64,000 nucleotides of DNA from Salipaludibacillus aurantiacus (GCF_900111295.1 NZ_FOGT01000005.1:1-64000), one strand, 5' to 3'; numbered from the stretch's first letter, positions 1 through 9,198 are shown. Notes: generated by a model from the sequence alone, not told the origin. Translations and numbers: made by a program.

Positions 1-56
1 CCACGGAAAGCGTCCGCCGGTAGTGATGAGATCGTGAGATATCTTACTTTTCTTTT

Positions 57-90
57 AAAAAAGGCTGTTGAGAATACTTTCTCAACAGCC
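57..90 (-). terminator. Terminator of the small minus-strand gene
   Basis: Arms at 63-74 and 79-90 form a perfect 12-bp stem with a 4-nt loop. Read on the minus strand it is followed by a run of Ts (57-62), so it ends transcription of the gene at 166-348. Confidence 0.8.
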
Positions 91-92
91 TG

Positions 93-122
93 AGGCATCC
101 GAACAACATTTGTTCGGATGCC
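93..122. repeat. Perfect hairpin of the dispersed ATCCGAACA type
   Basis: Arms GGCATCCGAACAA and TTGTTCGGATGCC are separated by 3 nt. The stem resembles those at 39853, 48447, 49073 and 59883. It sits between the small gene and the T-tailed terminator and has no strong T-tract of its own. Confidence 0.6.
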
Positions 123-165
123 TTTGTGGTTACTATTTTTTTCAGTTTTCTTAATAAAAATCAGG

Positions 166-348
166 TTAAGTTTTTGGGATAAACCAGGAGCCCATGTGAG
201 TTTTCTCTTCGATATAGTCAATTCCCAAAGCCTGTAATTCCTGCTTTAATTTCTGAGATACTTCCTCAGTTTCAGCGAAGGCAGAGTATCCGGATTGAAT
301 AGATTTTATCTTCTCCTGTGCTAATTTACTTCTGCTGATGACTTTCAT
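166..348 (-). CDS. Small charged protein, 60 aa, function unknown
   Basis: The start is supported by an excellent AAGGAGG ribosome binding site 9 nt upstream on the minus strand. The product is soluble, Lys/Glu-rich, with a predicted helical middle (residues 8-40) and no Cys, signal peptide or membrane segment. It lies downstream of ytrI on the same strand, 233 nt away, and ends at a strong terminator, so it is probably its own unit. In B. subtilis a small gene (ytzJ) sits near this position; I cannot confirm homology from sequence alone. Confidence 0.7.
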   Translation of the reverse strand: MKVISRSKLAQEKIKSIQSGYSAFAETEEVSQKLKQELQALGIDYIEEKTHMGSWFIPKT

Positions 349-581
349 CTTACACGCCTCCTTTTTAAATTAGCTCTTCTTTAGTCAGCTGTTAATTATT
401 CGAGGGTTACCATGAATATTAGTGGAATTTTTAACTAACGTCACAACCTGTAAAGAAACAGTACTTTTGTGATTTTTTTCGCGAATGATCAAGTTTTGTC
501 ATAGGTATTCAACTATAGTATACCCATTCTAACTCCTTAATGGAACTAAGATATCTCTATTTTCAGAAAAAAGTCAAATTT

Positions 582-1085
582 TTATTCAGCTGGAACAATT
601 TTCACTCTCATTTCCAATGAGGGCAGCAGAAACAGCTGTTCCACTTTAAGCTGGTACCTTTTTTCGTTAATGATAAATATTTTGTTTTGAACCGTCTTAA
701 GCAAAAAGTAGTGAGAGTTGGCAACTGTTTCAATATCTTTGTTTCTCACATCTTCCAATTCGCTTTCTACTGCACTCCTTAACTCATGAAGCGTGAGTTC
801 ACTCAGCTTAACTTCTTCCTCATTTATAAATTCTATTTTAATATCCTGAACGGTCAATAAGCGCTGGTTCTCTTTATTTCGCTCATCCTTGTCTTCTCTT
901 AATATTGCTATCGTTTTCTCATGCTTTTCAATTTGGGTTTGCTGATCCCCGATTTCAAGAACCAGTTTTTCATGAACACCGCCAAAGTGATATAAAAAAA
1001 AAGTCCATCCAAACAGCAGGCCTATGAAAAAACCGGCAAAAAAACGCTGCCAGCTTTTATCTCTGTAATATGGTGGAATTCTCAT
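582..1085 (-). CDS. ytrI: Sporulation membrane protein YtrI
   Basis: A 167-residue protein starting MRIPPYYRDKSW, which matches the conserved YtrI start. An upstream in-frame Met exists, but the ATG at 1085 overlaps the ytrH stop as ATGA, which indicates translational coupling. One membrane segment (about residues 15-33, GFFIGLLFGWTFFLYHFG) is followed by a coiled-coil-like region (about 40-75) and a C-terminal domain. In B. subtilis ytrHI is made in the mother cell and supports spore formation; the biochemical role is unknown. Confidence 0.88.
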   Translation of the reverse strand: MRIPPYYRDKSWQRFFAGFFIGLLFGWTFFLYHFGGVHEKLVLEIGDQQTQIEKHEKTIAILREDKDERNKENQRLLTVQDIKIEFINEEEVKLSELTLHELRSAVESELEDVRNKDIETVANSHYFLLKTVQNKIFIINEKRYQLKVEQLFLLPSLEMRVKIVPAE

Positions 1086-1414
1086 TTGAACCCCTCTTGG
1101 GTAATCCACTGAATCAGTACTGTTCCGCTGTGTGCCCCAGATAATGCTGCGAAAATCATGATTAATGTTTTAAAGATGTCTGCATGGGTGCCTTCAAATA
1201 TTCCCCGTTCAAGTGTGGAAATTGCATCAAATGTCCCTCCTATGGCAGCTACGAGCGCCCATATCTTTAAACTGGAGGCTAAATCGTACATAATAGATAA
1301 AGGAGGTTTACCAATCAGGTAGGCGCCTATTCCCCCGACTATGGTGCCGCCTATTATAACTCCAAAGGCTACAAAGAAATCGATTACAAGTGTAGCCAGA
1401 AAATCCTTATCCAT
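1082..1414 (-). CDS. ytrH: Sporulation membrane protein YtrH
   Basis: A 110-residue hydrophobic protein with about three membrane segments and Gly-rich helices (IIGGTIVGGIGAYLIG). The family is close to 110 residues. The ATG at 1414 is preceded by GGGGG at proper spacing; the longer reading frame upstream runs through the promoter and is not used. It is the first gene of the ytrH-ytrI operon and diverges from dnaE. Confidence 0.9.
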   Translation of the reverse strand: MDKDFLATLVIDFFVAFGVIIGGTIVGGIGAYLIGKPPLSIMYDLASSLKIWALVAAIGGTFDAISTLERGIFEGTHADIFKTLIMIFAALSGAHSGTVLIQWITQEGFK

Positions 1415-1470
1415 AAAGAGTCCCCCTTGCCAAACAGGCTCATACTTAATGAGTATGGACTGGCAGAGAC

Positions 1471-1497
1471 AAGTATGACAAAATAATTTCATATAAA
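1471..1497 (-). promoter_or_regulatory. Candidate sigma-E promoter of ytrHI
   Basis: On the minus strand a CATACTT box (1471-1477) lies 13 nt downstream of TTATAT (1491-1496). This resembles the sigma-E pattern and agrees with known mother-cell expression of ytrHI in B. subtilis. The match is partial. Confidence 0.4.
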
Positions 1498-1520
1498 ACA
1501 AACGTATGTTTGTATATAAT
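1492..1520 (+). promoter_or_regulatory. dnaE promoter with overlapping LexA-like box
   Basis: A TATAAT -10 box lies at 1515-1520; the -35 region is poor. CAAACGTATGTTTG at 1499-1512 fits the Bacillus LexA consensus CGAACRNRYGTTYG at all but the second base. It lies in the promoter spacer, where a bound repressor would block RNA polymerase. Confidence 0.6.
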
Positions 1521-1609
1521 GTAAGTTAAATGATTTTTAAAATAAGGTTTAATTAGAAAATGCATTTGCTGCAAAATTTGCAGTGGTGCTCATAGAAGGA
1601 GGACACCTG

Positions 1610-4600
1610 ATGGCTTTCGTTCATCTGCATGTACATAGTGAATACAGCCTTCTCCAAAGTGCAGCAAAAATTCCGGCTCTAGTAAGGGAAGCAGCAAAAA
1701 TGGGATATAAGGCGATGGCATTAACAGATATTGATGCGATGCATGGCGTCATTCCTTTTTATAAAGAATGCCTTGAACACGGAATTAAACCGCTGATCGG
1801 TGTTGAACTTGGGGCGGCGGAGAAACATTCTGAAGCGAGAGGGGAAGCTCCGCACCGTCTCCTGTTCATTGCCCGGAATAATAAGGGTTACCGCGCGCTG
1901 TTAAAATTAACGAGCAAAGCGCAAACGAAAGAAAATGCAGCCGTACCTTATATTACCTTTGAAGAACTTGAAAGTGACCTTGAAGGTGTAATTATAATCA
2001 GCCCTTTTGAAAATGGGGAAATTCAGCATTTAGTTGAACAAGGAATGAAAACAGAAGCTGATAAGCTTTTGGCTATGTTCCGGCGGCTGGCAGGGGAGGA
2101 AAACGTTTATATTGAAATCCAGAATCACTGGAGGAGGCAGGAAAGAGAACGGCTGCTGGCTATTCGTGACTGGCTGCTTGAAAATCAGGTTCCGGCAATA
2201 GCAAGCAACCATGTGCATTTTATAAAAAAGGAACAGATTGATGCTCACCGGACCTTGCATGCTATCAGGCTTGGAGAATCTCTTTCTGAACTCCCGGAAT
2301 ATATTTCTTCTCAAGAATATTATTTAAAAGACAAGGATGAAATGAAGCAGGCTTTACCATCATGGCAGGAGGCAATAGAAGAATCAGGACGAATAGCAGA
2401 ACGCTGTCATGTAGAGATACAGCTTGGTACCCCCGTGCTGCCCCACTTCCCTGTCCCGGAAGGACAAAGCGCAAGAAATCTGCTTCACTCCCTCTGTGTC
2501 AAAGGGGTTAAGGAGAGATACAGCTCACCTGACAGCTTTGTATGGGAAAGGCTGAAGTTTGAGCTGAACGTTATTTCTAATATGAAATATGAAGATTATT
2601 TTCTTATCGTAGCTGACTTTATGAATTATGCTCATGAAAAGGGCATAATGACAGGCCCCGGCAGAGGTTCTGCCGCAGGTTCATTAGTCGCCTACGTATT
2701 AAAAATAACTAACGTTGATCCTGTAAAATACGGGTTGCTCTTTGAACGGTTTCTTAACCCTGAACGTGTTTCAATGCCCGATATTGATATTGACTTCTCC
2801 GACCAGCAGAGAGATGAAGTGATTCATTATGTAGCAGACAAGTATGGGAAAAATCATGTGGCTCAAATTGTCACTTTTGGAACTCTCGCAGCAAAAGCAG
2901 CTATAAGAGATGCAGGAAGAGTGTTAGGCATTGAGCCTTCTAAAATTGACAAGGTGGCTAAGTTAATTACTGGCCGGTCTAAGCTCAGGGAAGCTGTAAA
3001 AGAAAACACCGTGTTAAAAGATCTTGTAACTGCCGATGACGAGCTGATTGAACTGTTTAAAATCGCAGGTCATATAGAAGGGCTGCCGCGTCACATTTCC
3101 GTACATGCGGCCGGAGTAGTAATCAGTAAGGAACCGTTGACAGATGTCGTGCCTCTTCAAAAAGGGCATGAAGGTCTCTTTTTAACCCAGTATCCTATGG
3201 GAGACCTGGAAGATATCGGGCTTTTGAAAATGGACTTTCTAGGCCTTAGAAATCTAAGTTTTATTGGCCGCATTTTAAATCTCATTTATCAGCGTACGGG
3301 TGAAAGATTAAGTATTAGCAGCTTTCCGCCTGATGATAAAAAAACGTTCGACTTATTAGGCCAAGGAGACACGAGCGGAATTTTCCAGCTTGAGTCTTCA
3401 GGGATGAAAAGTGTGCTGCTCAGGTTGAAACCGAGCCACTTTGAAGATATCGTCGCTGTAAACGCTCTTTACAGGCCAGGACCAATGGAAAATATTCCAT
3501 CTTACATTGAACGAAAACATGGGCAAGCCGACGTCACATTTCCTCATCCGGATTTAAAAGAGATATTAGAACCAACCTACGGTGTACTTATTTACCAGGA
3601 ACAAATTATGCAAATTGCATCTAAAATGGCCGGCTTTTCACTGGGCGAAGCTGATGTATTAAGAAGAGCTGTCGGTAAAAAGAAGAGGGAAGTCCTGGAA
3701 GAAACAAGAGCCCAGTTTGTAAATGGGTCTGTGAAAAAAGGATATTCTTATTCAGAGGCTGAAGAAGTTTATAACTTAATCGTCCGCTTTGCAGATTACG
3801 GCTTCAACCGCAGTCATGCCGTGGCGTACAGTATGATTTCATACCAGCTCGCCTACTTAAAAGCCAACTATCCTCTGGAGTTTTTAAACGGATTAATGGA
3901 CATGTTCATTCACCATCAGGAGAAACTTGCTGATTATATAGCTGAAGCAAAACGAAAAGGTATATCTGTAAACAGACCATCTATAGTTCACAGCCTTGAC
4001 CTTTTCCATACAAAGGACGGAACCATATGGATTGGCCTTGCGGCTTTAAAAAATGTCGGCTTGCCGACAGTAAAAAAACTTATTGAAGAAAGAGAGAAGG
4101 GCCATTTTGAAAGTTTATTTGATTTATGTGCAAGGTTACCGGGAAGGTTACTGCCGCGCAGAGCCCTTGAATCCCTAATATTTTCCGGCACACTGGATGA
4201 TTTTAAAGTGGACAGGGCTGTGCTGATGGCCTCTCTTGACGATGCGCTTGCATATGGGGAGAAAGAGAGAGAGAAACAGACAGACGGTCAACAGGCGTTA
4301 TTTTTTGAAGAAGCAAGTTCCCCTGTTTATACGAAGGTGTCTCCTCTGTCTGTAAAAGACCGGCTCCGTTATGAGAAAGAGGTGCTTGGTTTTTATGCTT
4401 CCGGGCATCCAGTTGGAGAAGAGGCAAAATGGCTGGCAGAATATGGGCGTAAAAGAATTTTTGATGTAAAAGAAATTAATGATGCTTACAAGTCAGTAAG
4501 AGTAGCGGGTTTTATTGAAGATATTAGAGTCATACAGACAAAAAAGAAAGAACAAATGGCTTTTTTACGTTTGTCCGATGATTCAGGTGAAATGGAAGTG

Positions 4601-5002
4601 ACAGTCTTTCCAAAAATTTTCCGTTCTTTTAAGACAAAACTTCAAAAAGAAGAAATGATTTTTGCTGAAGGGCGGATGCAGGAACATAAAGGGGACTGGA
4701 AACTGATCTTGGATAAATGTATCAGCCTCGAAGACCTGAAAAGGAAAAAGCAGGAGCAGGACAAACCGGTCCTGTATTTATTTATATCAAAAGTCCAGGA
4801 AAAAAAGGGAATCCTTGAAGAGTTAAAAAAAGTGCTTCAGGATACTCCGGGAGAGGTGCCGGTCGTTCTGAAATATGAATCAAGCGACAAGGCGCTCAGA
4901 TTGTCAGAAATGTGGAATGTGAGAGACGACGAGGCTTTTATCCTAAAACTTCAAGGGCTTCTTGGAAGCAGTAATGTTTATCTTAAAAAACCAAGGGTGT
5001 AA
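1610..5002 (+). CDS. dnaE: DNA polymerase III alpha subunit DnaE
   Basis: A 1130-residue replicative polymerase of the Gram-positive DnaE type, which works with PolC and extends RNA primers. The start MAFVHLHVHSEYSLL is preceded by AGAAGGAGG. The order of domains is an N-terminal PHP domain (HLHVHSEYS, then DIDAMHG), the C-family polymerase core with the catalytic PDIDIDF at residues 390-396, a tandem helix-hairpin-helix region (about 780-850), and an OB fold near 960-1050. The length fits the family. It diverges from ytrH and is followed by the malic enzyme gene, which has its own promoter. Confidence 0.97.
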   Translation: MAFVHLHVHSEYSLLQSAAKIPALVREAAKMGYKAMALTDIDAMHGVIPFYKECLEHGIKPLIGVELGAAEKHSEARGEAPHRLLFIARNNKGYRALLKLTSKAQTKENAAVPYITFEELESDLEGVIIISPFENGEIQHLVEQGMKTEADKLLAMFRRLAGEENVYIEIQNHWRRQERERLLAIRDWLLENQVPAIASNHVHFIKKEQIDAHRTLHAIRLGESLSELPEYISSQEYYLKDKDEMKQALPSWQEAIEESGRIAERCHVEIQLGTPVLPHFPVPEGQSARNLLHSLCVKGVKERYSSPDSFVWERLKFELNVISNMKYEDYFLIVADFMNYAHEKGIMTGPGRGSAAGSLVAYVLKITNVDPVKYGLLFERFLNPERVSMPDIDIDFSDQQRDEVIHYVADKYGKNHVAQIVTFGTLAAKAAIRDAGRVLGIEPSKIDKVAKLITGRSKLREAVKENTVLKDLVTADDELIELFKIAGHIEGLPRHISVHAAGVVISKEPLTDVVPLQKGHEGLFLTQYPMGDLEDIGLLKMDFLGLRNLSFIGRILNLIYQRTGERLSISSFPPDDKKTFDLLGQGDTSGIFQLESSGMKSVLLRLKPSHFEDIVAVNALYRPGPMENIPSYIERKHGQADVTFPHPDLKEILEPTYGVLIYQEQIMQIASKMAGFSLGEADVLRRAVGKKKREVLEETRAQFVNGSVKKGYSYSEAEEVYNLIVRFADYGFNRSHAVAYSMISYQLAYLKANYPLEFLNGLMDMFIHHQEKLADYIAEAKRKGISVNRPSIVHSLDLFHTKDGTIWIGLAALKNVGLPTVKKLIEEREKGHFESLFDLCARLPGRLLPRRALESLIFSGTLDDFKVDRAVLMASLDDALAYGEKEREKQTDGQQALFFEEASSPVYTKVSPLSVKDRLRYEKEVLGFYASGHPVGEEAKWLAEYGRKRIFDVKEINDAYKSVRVAGFIEDIRVIQTKKKEQMAFLRLSDDSGEMEVTVFPKIFRSFKTKLQKEEMIFAEGRMQEHKGDWKLILDKCISLEDLKRKKQEQDKPVLYLFISKVQEKKGILEELKKVLQDTPGEVPVVLKYESSDKALRLSEMWNVRDDEAFILKLQGLLGSSNVYLKKPRV

Positions 5003-5016
5003 CCAACAGGATAATT

Positions 5017-5025
5017 TGGTATAAT
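5017..5025 (+). promoter_or_regulatory. Extended -10 promoter of the malic enzyme gene
   Basis: TGGTATAAT is a perfect extended -10 (TGnTATAAT). No good -35 is visible, as expected for this class. The start of transcription would be near 5032. Confidence 0.6.
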
Positions 5026-5041
5026 GTTAGTTGTTTAAGGG

Positions 5042-5054
5042 GTGGTCAGACCAC
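5042..5054. promoter_or_regulatory. GntR (FadR-subfamily) operator
   Basis: GTGGTCAGACCAC is a perfect palindrome around one base and contains the TGGTnnnACCA pattern typical of FadR/PdhR-type GntR regulators. It lies about 10 nt after the predicted transcription start of the malic enzyme gene, and a GntR gene of that subfamily is next in line (6433-7098). Confidence 0.65.
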
Positions 5055-5085
5055 TAAATTATCGGGAAAAAGGGAGATGGGGTTT

Positions 5086-6330
5086 GTGACGACACTAAGA
5101 GAAGAAGCATTACATATGCATAGGGTGAAAAAGGGGAAAATTGAAACGAAAGCAAAAGTACCTGTCCGGAATGCAGATGACTTGTCGTTAGCTTATTCGC
5201 CAGGAGTTGCAGAACCATGTAAAGAAATATTTGAGGATCCGCAGACAGTTTATGATTATACAGTAAAAGGAAATATGGTCGGCGTTATTTCTGACGGTAC
5301 TGCCGTTCTAGGTTTAGGGAATATAGGACCTGAAGCGGCTATGCCTGTCATGGAAGGCAAGGCTGTCTTATTTAAGTCATTTGCAGGTGTAGACGCTTTT
5401 CCAATCTGCCTGAACACGAATGATGTGGATACCATTGTTAACACTGTAAAATTAATGGAGCCGACTTTCGGCGGAATTAATCTGGAAGATATTGCAGCTC
5501 CAAAGTGTTTTGAGATTGAGCAACGGTTAAAAAAAGAGATGAATATTCCAGTATTTCATGACGATCAGCACGGCACAGCCATTGTGACAGCTGCCGGCCT
5601 GCTGAATGCCTTAAAACTGTCCGGTAAGTCACTGGCAGAAATTAAAGTAGTGGTCAATGGTGCGGGAGCTGCCGGTATAGCAATCATTAAATTATTAAAA
5701 AGTATGGGATGCAAACATTTCATTTTATGCGATTCCAAAGGGGCCATCTATGAAGGACGACCTTACGGGATGAATAATCTAAAACACGAATTAGCTCAGG
5801 TTACTAATTCAGAAAAACTTGAGGGCCCTCTTGAAGAAGTTATTAAAGGCACAGATGTATTTGTTGGAGTGTCCGTCGAAGGAGCTCTTACCAAGCAGAT
5901 GGTGGAGTCTATGAACGAAGCGCCTATTATATTTGCTATGGCTAACCCGGTTCCTGAAATCATGCCGGAAGACGCAAAAGAAGCAGGGGCCAGCGTAATA
6001 GGCACAGGAAGGTCAGATTTCCCTAACCAGGTTAATAATGTACTGGCATTCCCGGGAATTTTCAGGGGCGCTCTTGATGTTTATGCCACCCATATTAATG
6101 AAGAAATGAAGGTAGCGGCTGTAAAAGCAATTGCTGACCTTGTCGGCGAAAATGAACTTAATTCAGATTACGTCATTCCGGCACCTTTCGACCCGAGAGT
6201 AGCTCCGGCTGTTGCTAAACATGTGGCACAAGCTGCTATGGAAACAGGCGTAGCCAGACGGCAGGTCAACCCGGACGACGTAGCAAAGAAGACAAAAGAG
6301 CTGACAATCATTGACGGAAACGAAGAATAG
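5086..6330 (+). CDS. ytsJ: NAD(P)-dependent malic enzyme (YtsJ type)
   Basis: Converts malate to pyruvate and CO2 in the cytoplasm. The 414-residue protein has the bacterial short malic enzyme form: the LAYSPGVAEPC motif near residue 40, the substrate and metal region FHDDQHGTA, and a Rossmann motif VVNGAGAAGIAI. I chose the GTG at 5086 because AGGGAG lies 9 nt upstream; the ATG at 5077 abuts that site and is less likely. It follows dnaE as in B. subtilis and is probably controlled by the adjacent GntR protein. Confidence 0.93.
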   Translation: MTTLREEALHMHRVKKGKIETKAKVPVRNADDLSLAYSPGVAEPCKEIFEDPQTVYDYTVKGNMVGVISDGTAVLGLGNIGPEAAMPVMEGKAVLFKSFAGVDAFPICLNTNDVDTIVNTVKLMEPTFGGINLEDIAAPKCFEIEQRLKKEMNIPVFHDDQHGTAIVTAAGLLNALKLSGKSLAEIKVVVNGAGAAGIAIIKLLKSMGCKHFILCDSKGAIYEGRPYGMNNLKHELAQVTNSEKLEGPLEEVIKGTDVFVGVSVEGALTKQMVESMNEAPIIFAMANPVPEIMPEDAKEAGASVIGTGRSDFPNQVNNVLAFPGIFRGALDVYATHINEEMKVAAVKAIADLVGENELNSDYVIPAPFDPRVAPAVAKHVAQAAMETGVARRQVNPDDVAKKTKELTIIDGNEE

Positions 6331-6358
6331 CCTGCCTGCTCTGCGCATATGTCATAAC

Positions 6359-6388
6359 AGGGTTCTCTTATTTTTTAAAGAGAACCCT
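6359..6388. terminator. Hairpin between malic enzyme and gntR
   Basis: Perfect 11-bp arms (6359-6369 and 6378-6388) enclose an AT loop. The T-tail is weak on both strands, so termination may be partial. Confidence 0.6.
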
Positions 6389-6432
6389 TCCTGCTCAATA
6401 GAATGCGTTTTCAGGGGGGACAGGGAGAAGAT

Positions 6433-7098
6433 ATGAAGAGTGAAGCTGGAAAGGTATATCTGAATATTCTAAAAGAAATCAATCAAATTATGAGCCATGA
6501 CCAACTTAGCGCCGGAGACAAACTTCCATCAGAAAGGGAGCTGGCTGAGCGTCTTCAGGTAGGGAGGTCATCTGTACGGGAAGCGTTACGGGCTCTTGAA
6601 CTGCTTGATCTGATAGAGACTCGGAAAGGGGAAGGGACCTTTATTCAGGAGGCGGGCAGCCACCGGCTTGCTGAGATTCTTGCCAGTTTCTTTCTTAAAG
6701 ATGAAAAAGCAAGACAGGATGTGACAGAAACCCGAAGAATTATTGAAATAGAAGCCGTCAGATTAGGATGTCAAAGAGCGGAAAAAGACCAGCTGGACAA
6801 GCTGCAGATGCTTATTTATGAAGCGAGAGATAAGTGGTCAGAAGGAGAAATACCAGTAGATGAAGATTATCTCTTTCATAAAACGTTAGTCCAGTCCAGC
6901 CAAAATATACTGCTTTATAATATATGGCGCCCGTTGGTCGAATACGCTAAGATTGCTTTAAAGGACTCGCTTGGCAGAGAAGGAAGAACCGGTTTTTCTA
7001 TTAAAGAGCATGAGATTATTTACGAAGCCTTGCTCGCCGGAGAGGAAGAAAAAGCAGTCTCCGCTTTAAAACATCATTTGGAAAACAGCCGTTTCTAA
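6433..7098 (+). CDS. GntR-family regulator, FadR/FCD subfamily
   Basis: A 221-residue DNA-binding regulator. The winged helix is at residues 10-75, with LPSERELAERLQVGRSSVREAL as recognition region written in two parts: LPSERELAERL and QVGRSSVREAL. The C-terminal FCD ligand domain carries likely metal-binding residues in DEDYLFHKTL and KEHEIIYEAL. The ATG at 6433 is preferred over 6403 because GGGAG lies just upstream. It stands between malic enzyme and accD, and a matching operator lies at 5042-5054, so it probably senses a central metabolite and controls malic enzyme. The effector is unknown. Confidence 0.88.
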   Translation: MKSEAGKVYLNILKEINQIMSHDQLSAGDKLPSERELAERLQVGRSSVREALRALELLDLIETRKGEGTFIQEAGSHRLAEILASFFLKDEKARQDVTETRRIIEIEAVRLGCQRAEKDQLDKLQMLIYEARDKWSEGEIPVDEDYLFHKTLVQSSQNILLYNIWRPLVEYAKIALKDSLGREGRTGFSIKEHEIIYEALLAGEEEKAVSALKHHLENSRF

Positions 7099-7206
7099 GT
7101 CTTTTTTTGTTTATTTACTGGACTTATACCGGCAGATGAACTTGAATTCATTAGTGGGAAAGTGTATGATGGAACAAATTTCTGGAAAAATTAGTTAGGT
7201 GATATG

Positions 7207-7241
7207 ATGCGGCCGTCAGAGGTCCGCATGGACGTTTTTTT
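7207..7241 (+). terminator. Hairpin with T-tract in the accD leader
   Basis: ATGCGG/CCGCAT plus CC/GG form a stem with one bulged T (7207-7229), followed five bases later by seven Ts. It ends 15 nt before the accD start, so every accD transcript starting upstream must pass it. It could terminate gntR or act as an attenuator. Confidence 0.45.
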
Positions 7242-7256
7242 AAATGAGGTGAAAGT

Positions 7257-8126
7257 GTGATAAGAGATTTATTTTCTAAGAAAAAAAAATATGCGACCAT
7301 TCCTTCTGAACAAGCGAAACAGGAAGTTCCGGAAGGATTAATGACTAAATGTCCCCAATGTAAATCCATTATGTATATAAAGGAATTAAGAAAAAACCAG
7401 ATGGTGTGTGATCAGTGCGGCTACCACCACAGGGTTACTTCTTCTGAAAGAATAGCCATGACACTTGATGAAGGGAGCTTTGAAGAATTCGATGCTGAGA
7501 TGATTTCAAAAGATCCCCTCCAATTCCCTGAGTATGCCGATAAGTCAGCAAAGGACAGGGAAAAGACAGGTCTGAATGAAGCAGTCATAACGGGTAAAGG
7601 AACAATTGAAGGAATGGGAGTAGTCATAGGTGTGATGGATCCGCGATTCCGAATGGGAAGTATGGGCTCCGTGGTAGGAGAAAAAATGTCCCGGGCTATT
7701 CAGCGCGCGGTTGATGAAAGAAAGCCGTTTATTATGTTTGCTGCTTCAGGCGGCGCGAGAATGCAGGAAGGAGTTTTCAGCCTCATGCAGATGGCTAAAA
7801 CAAGTACTGCATTAAACCGCCTCCACGAAGAAGGTTTACTATTTATAAGTGTGATGACCCACCCTACCACAGGAGGGGTGTCTGCCAGCTTTGCCTCACT
7901 TGGGGATATTAATTTAGCAGAGCCTCAAGCGCTAATAGGGTTTGCTGGACGGAGAATTATTGAGCAGACAATCCGCCAGAAGCTTCCTGATGACTTTCAG
8001 ACTGCTGAATTTCTGCTGAAACATGGCCAGCTCGATCAGGTGGTGGCCCGTAAAGAAATGAAAAAAACGCTGCAAAACATTATAGATATCCACAGGCCGG
8101 CTCACACGGGTATAAAGGAGGACTGA
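7257..8126 (+). CDS. accD: Acetyl-CoA carboxylase carboxyltransferase beta subunit
   Basis: With AccA it transfers CO2 from carboxybiotin to acetyl-CoA to make malonyl-CoA, the first step of fatty-acid synthesis. The 289-residue protein has the N-terminal zinc ribbon (C32, C35, C51, C54) and the carboxyltransferase fold with [12 protein letters not shown] and TTGGVSASF. The start is GTG, preceded by GAGGTG. It is followed by accA after only 5 nt. Confidence 0.96.
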   Translation: MIRDLFSKKKKYATIPSEQAKQEVPEGLMTKCPQCKSIMYIKELRKNQMVCDQCGYHHRVTSSERIAMTLDEGSFEEFDAEMISKDPLQFPEYADKSAKDREKTGLNEAVITGKGTIEGMGVVIGVMDPRFRMGSMGSVVGEKMSRAIQRAVDERKPFIMFAASGGARMQEGVFSLMQMAKTSTALNRLHEEGLLFISVMTHPTTGGVSASFASLGDINLAEPQALIGFAGRRIIEQTIRQKLPDDFQTAEFLLKHGQLDQVVARKEMKKTLQNIIDIHRPAHTGIKED

Positions 8127-8131
8127 GAGGG

Positions 8132-9109
8132 ATGGCTGAACAATTGCCATTTGAAAAACCAATTATTGAACTTAGAAATAAGATTTCGGAGTTGAAAACT
8201 TTTACGCTGGAAAAAGAAATTGATCTGTCAGGTGAAATTGAAAAGCTGGAGACCAGACTCGAACAGCTGGAAGAAGATATTTACGGCAATATGGGCGGAT
8301 GGGAGCGAGTGCAGCTTGCCCGCCACAGTCAAAGGCCTACTACAATGGATTATATAGAAAGAATTTTCACAAATTTTATGGAACTTCATGGTGACCGCTT
8401 CTACGGAGATGATGAAGCCATTGTAGGAGGGATCGCCAAATTTGAAGGGGAGCCCGTAACAGTTATTGGCCATCAGCGCGGGAAAGGCACGAAAGAAAAT
8501 TTAAGAAGAAATTTCGGAATGCCGCACCCTGAAGGCTACCGTAAAGCTTTAAGACTAATGAAACAGGCAGAGAAATTTAAAAGGCCTGTTATTTGCTTCA
8601 TTGATACAAAAGGAGCTTATCCTGGTCAGTCGGCTGAAGAAAGAGGACAAAGTGAAGCGATCGCAAAAAACCTGATTTCCATGGCGGGATTAAAAACTCC
8701 TATTATATGTATTGTAATAGGTGAAGGAGGCAGTGGCGGAGCCTTGGCACTTGGCGTGGGAGACAGAATTTATATGCTTGAAAATTCCACTTACTCTGTC
8801 ATTTCTCCTGAGGGGGCTGCTGCTTTGCTGTGGAAAGACTCAGGCCAGGCAAAACGTGCAGCTGAAACGATGAAAATTACCGCACCTGATTTAAAAGAGC
8901 TTAACCTTATTGACGATGTTATTCCTGAGATTCGCGGCGGCGCCCACCGTAATGTCGATACCCAGGCTGGCTATATCCGGCAAACCTTAAAAACGGCGCT
9001 GTTGGAGATGTCAAAATATGACTCTGGCGAACTTGTGAACAAACGTTACGAAAAATTTAATAATATTGGCGAATTTGCCCATGTAAACGGTGTCATGCCT
9101 GCGGAATAA
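8132..9109 (+). CDS. accA: Acetyl-CoA carboxylase carboxyltransferase alpha subunit
   Basis: The 325-residue partner of AccD. It has an N-terminal helical region (residues 5-50), the [18 protein letters not shown] motif and the oxyanion-hole glycines of [16 protein letters not shown]. Its ribosome binding site AAAGGAGG overlaps the end of accD, so the two are translated together. A terminator follows. Confidence 0.97.
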   Translation: MAEQLPFEKPIIELRNKISELKTFTLEKEIDLSGEIEKLETRLEQLEEDIYGNMGGWERVQLARHSQRPTTMDYIERIFTNFMELHGDRFYGDDEAIVGGIAKFEGEPVTVIGHQRGKGTKENLRRNFGMPHPEGYRKALRLMKQAEKFKRPVICFIDTKGAYPGQSAEERGQSEAIAKNLISMAGLKTPIICIVIGEGGSGGALALGVGDRIYMLENSTYSVISPEGAAALLWKDSGQAKRAAETMKITAPDLKELNLIDDVIPEIRGGAHRNVDTQAGYIRQTLKTALLEMSKYDSGELVNKRYEKFNNIGEFAHVNGVMPAE

Positions 9110-9116
9110 GACATAA

Positions 9117-9144
9117 GCTTTCTCTGATTAGGGAAAGCCTTTTT
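9117..9144 (+). terminator. accDA terminator
   Basis: GCTTTCTC and GGGAAAGC pair around a 6-nt loop and are followed by TTTTT. Confidence 0.8.
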
Positions 9145-9163
9145 GTATGAAGTCTGATCTCTA

Positions 9164-9198
9164 TTGTGTTTAATAAATGAAAGTGTTATTTTTAACAC
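9164..9198 (+). promoter_or_regulatory. pfkA promoter with palindromic operator candidate
   Basis: TTGTGT (9164-9169) and TATTTT (9187-9192) are spaced by 17 nt. GTGTTA-TTTT-TAACAC (9183-9198) overlaps the -10. A close relative overlaps the -10 of the gene at 14028. Confidence 0.45.

Noticed and set aside
1-40. Possible end of a dispersed repeat (CGGAAAGCGTCCGCCGG)
   Set aside because: It recalls noncoding repeats of some bacilli, but only an edge is in the window and no second copy is visible.
9183-9198. Rex operator at pfkA
   Set aside because: Arms and spacing (GTG-10-CAC) differ from the Rex motif (GTG-8-CAC).
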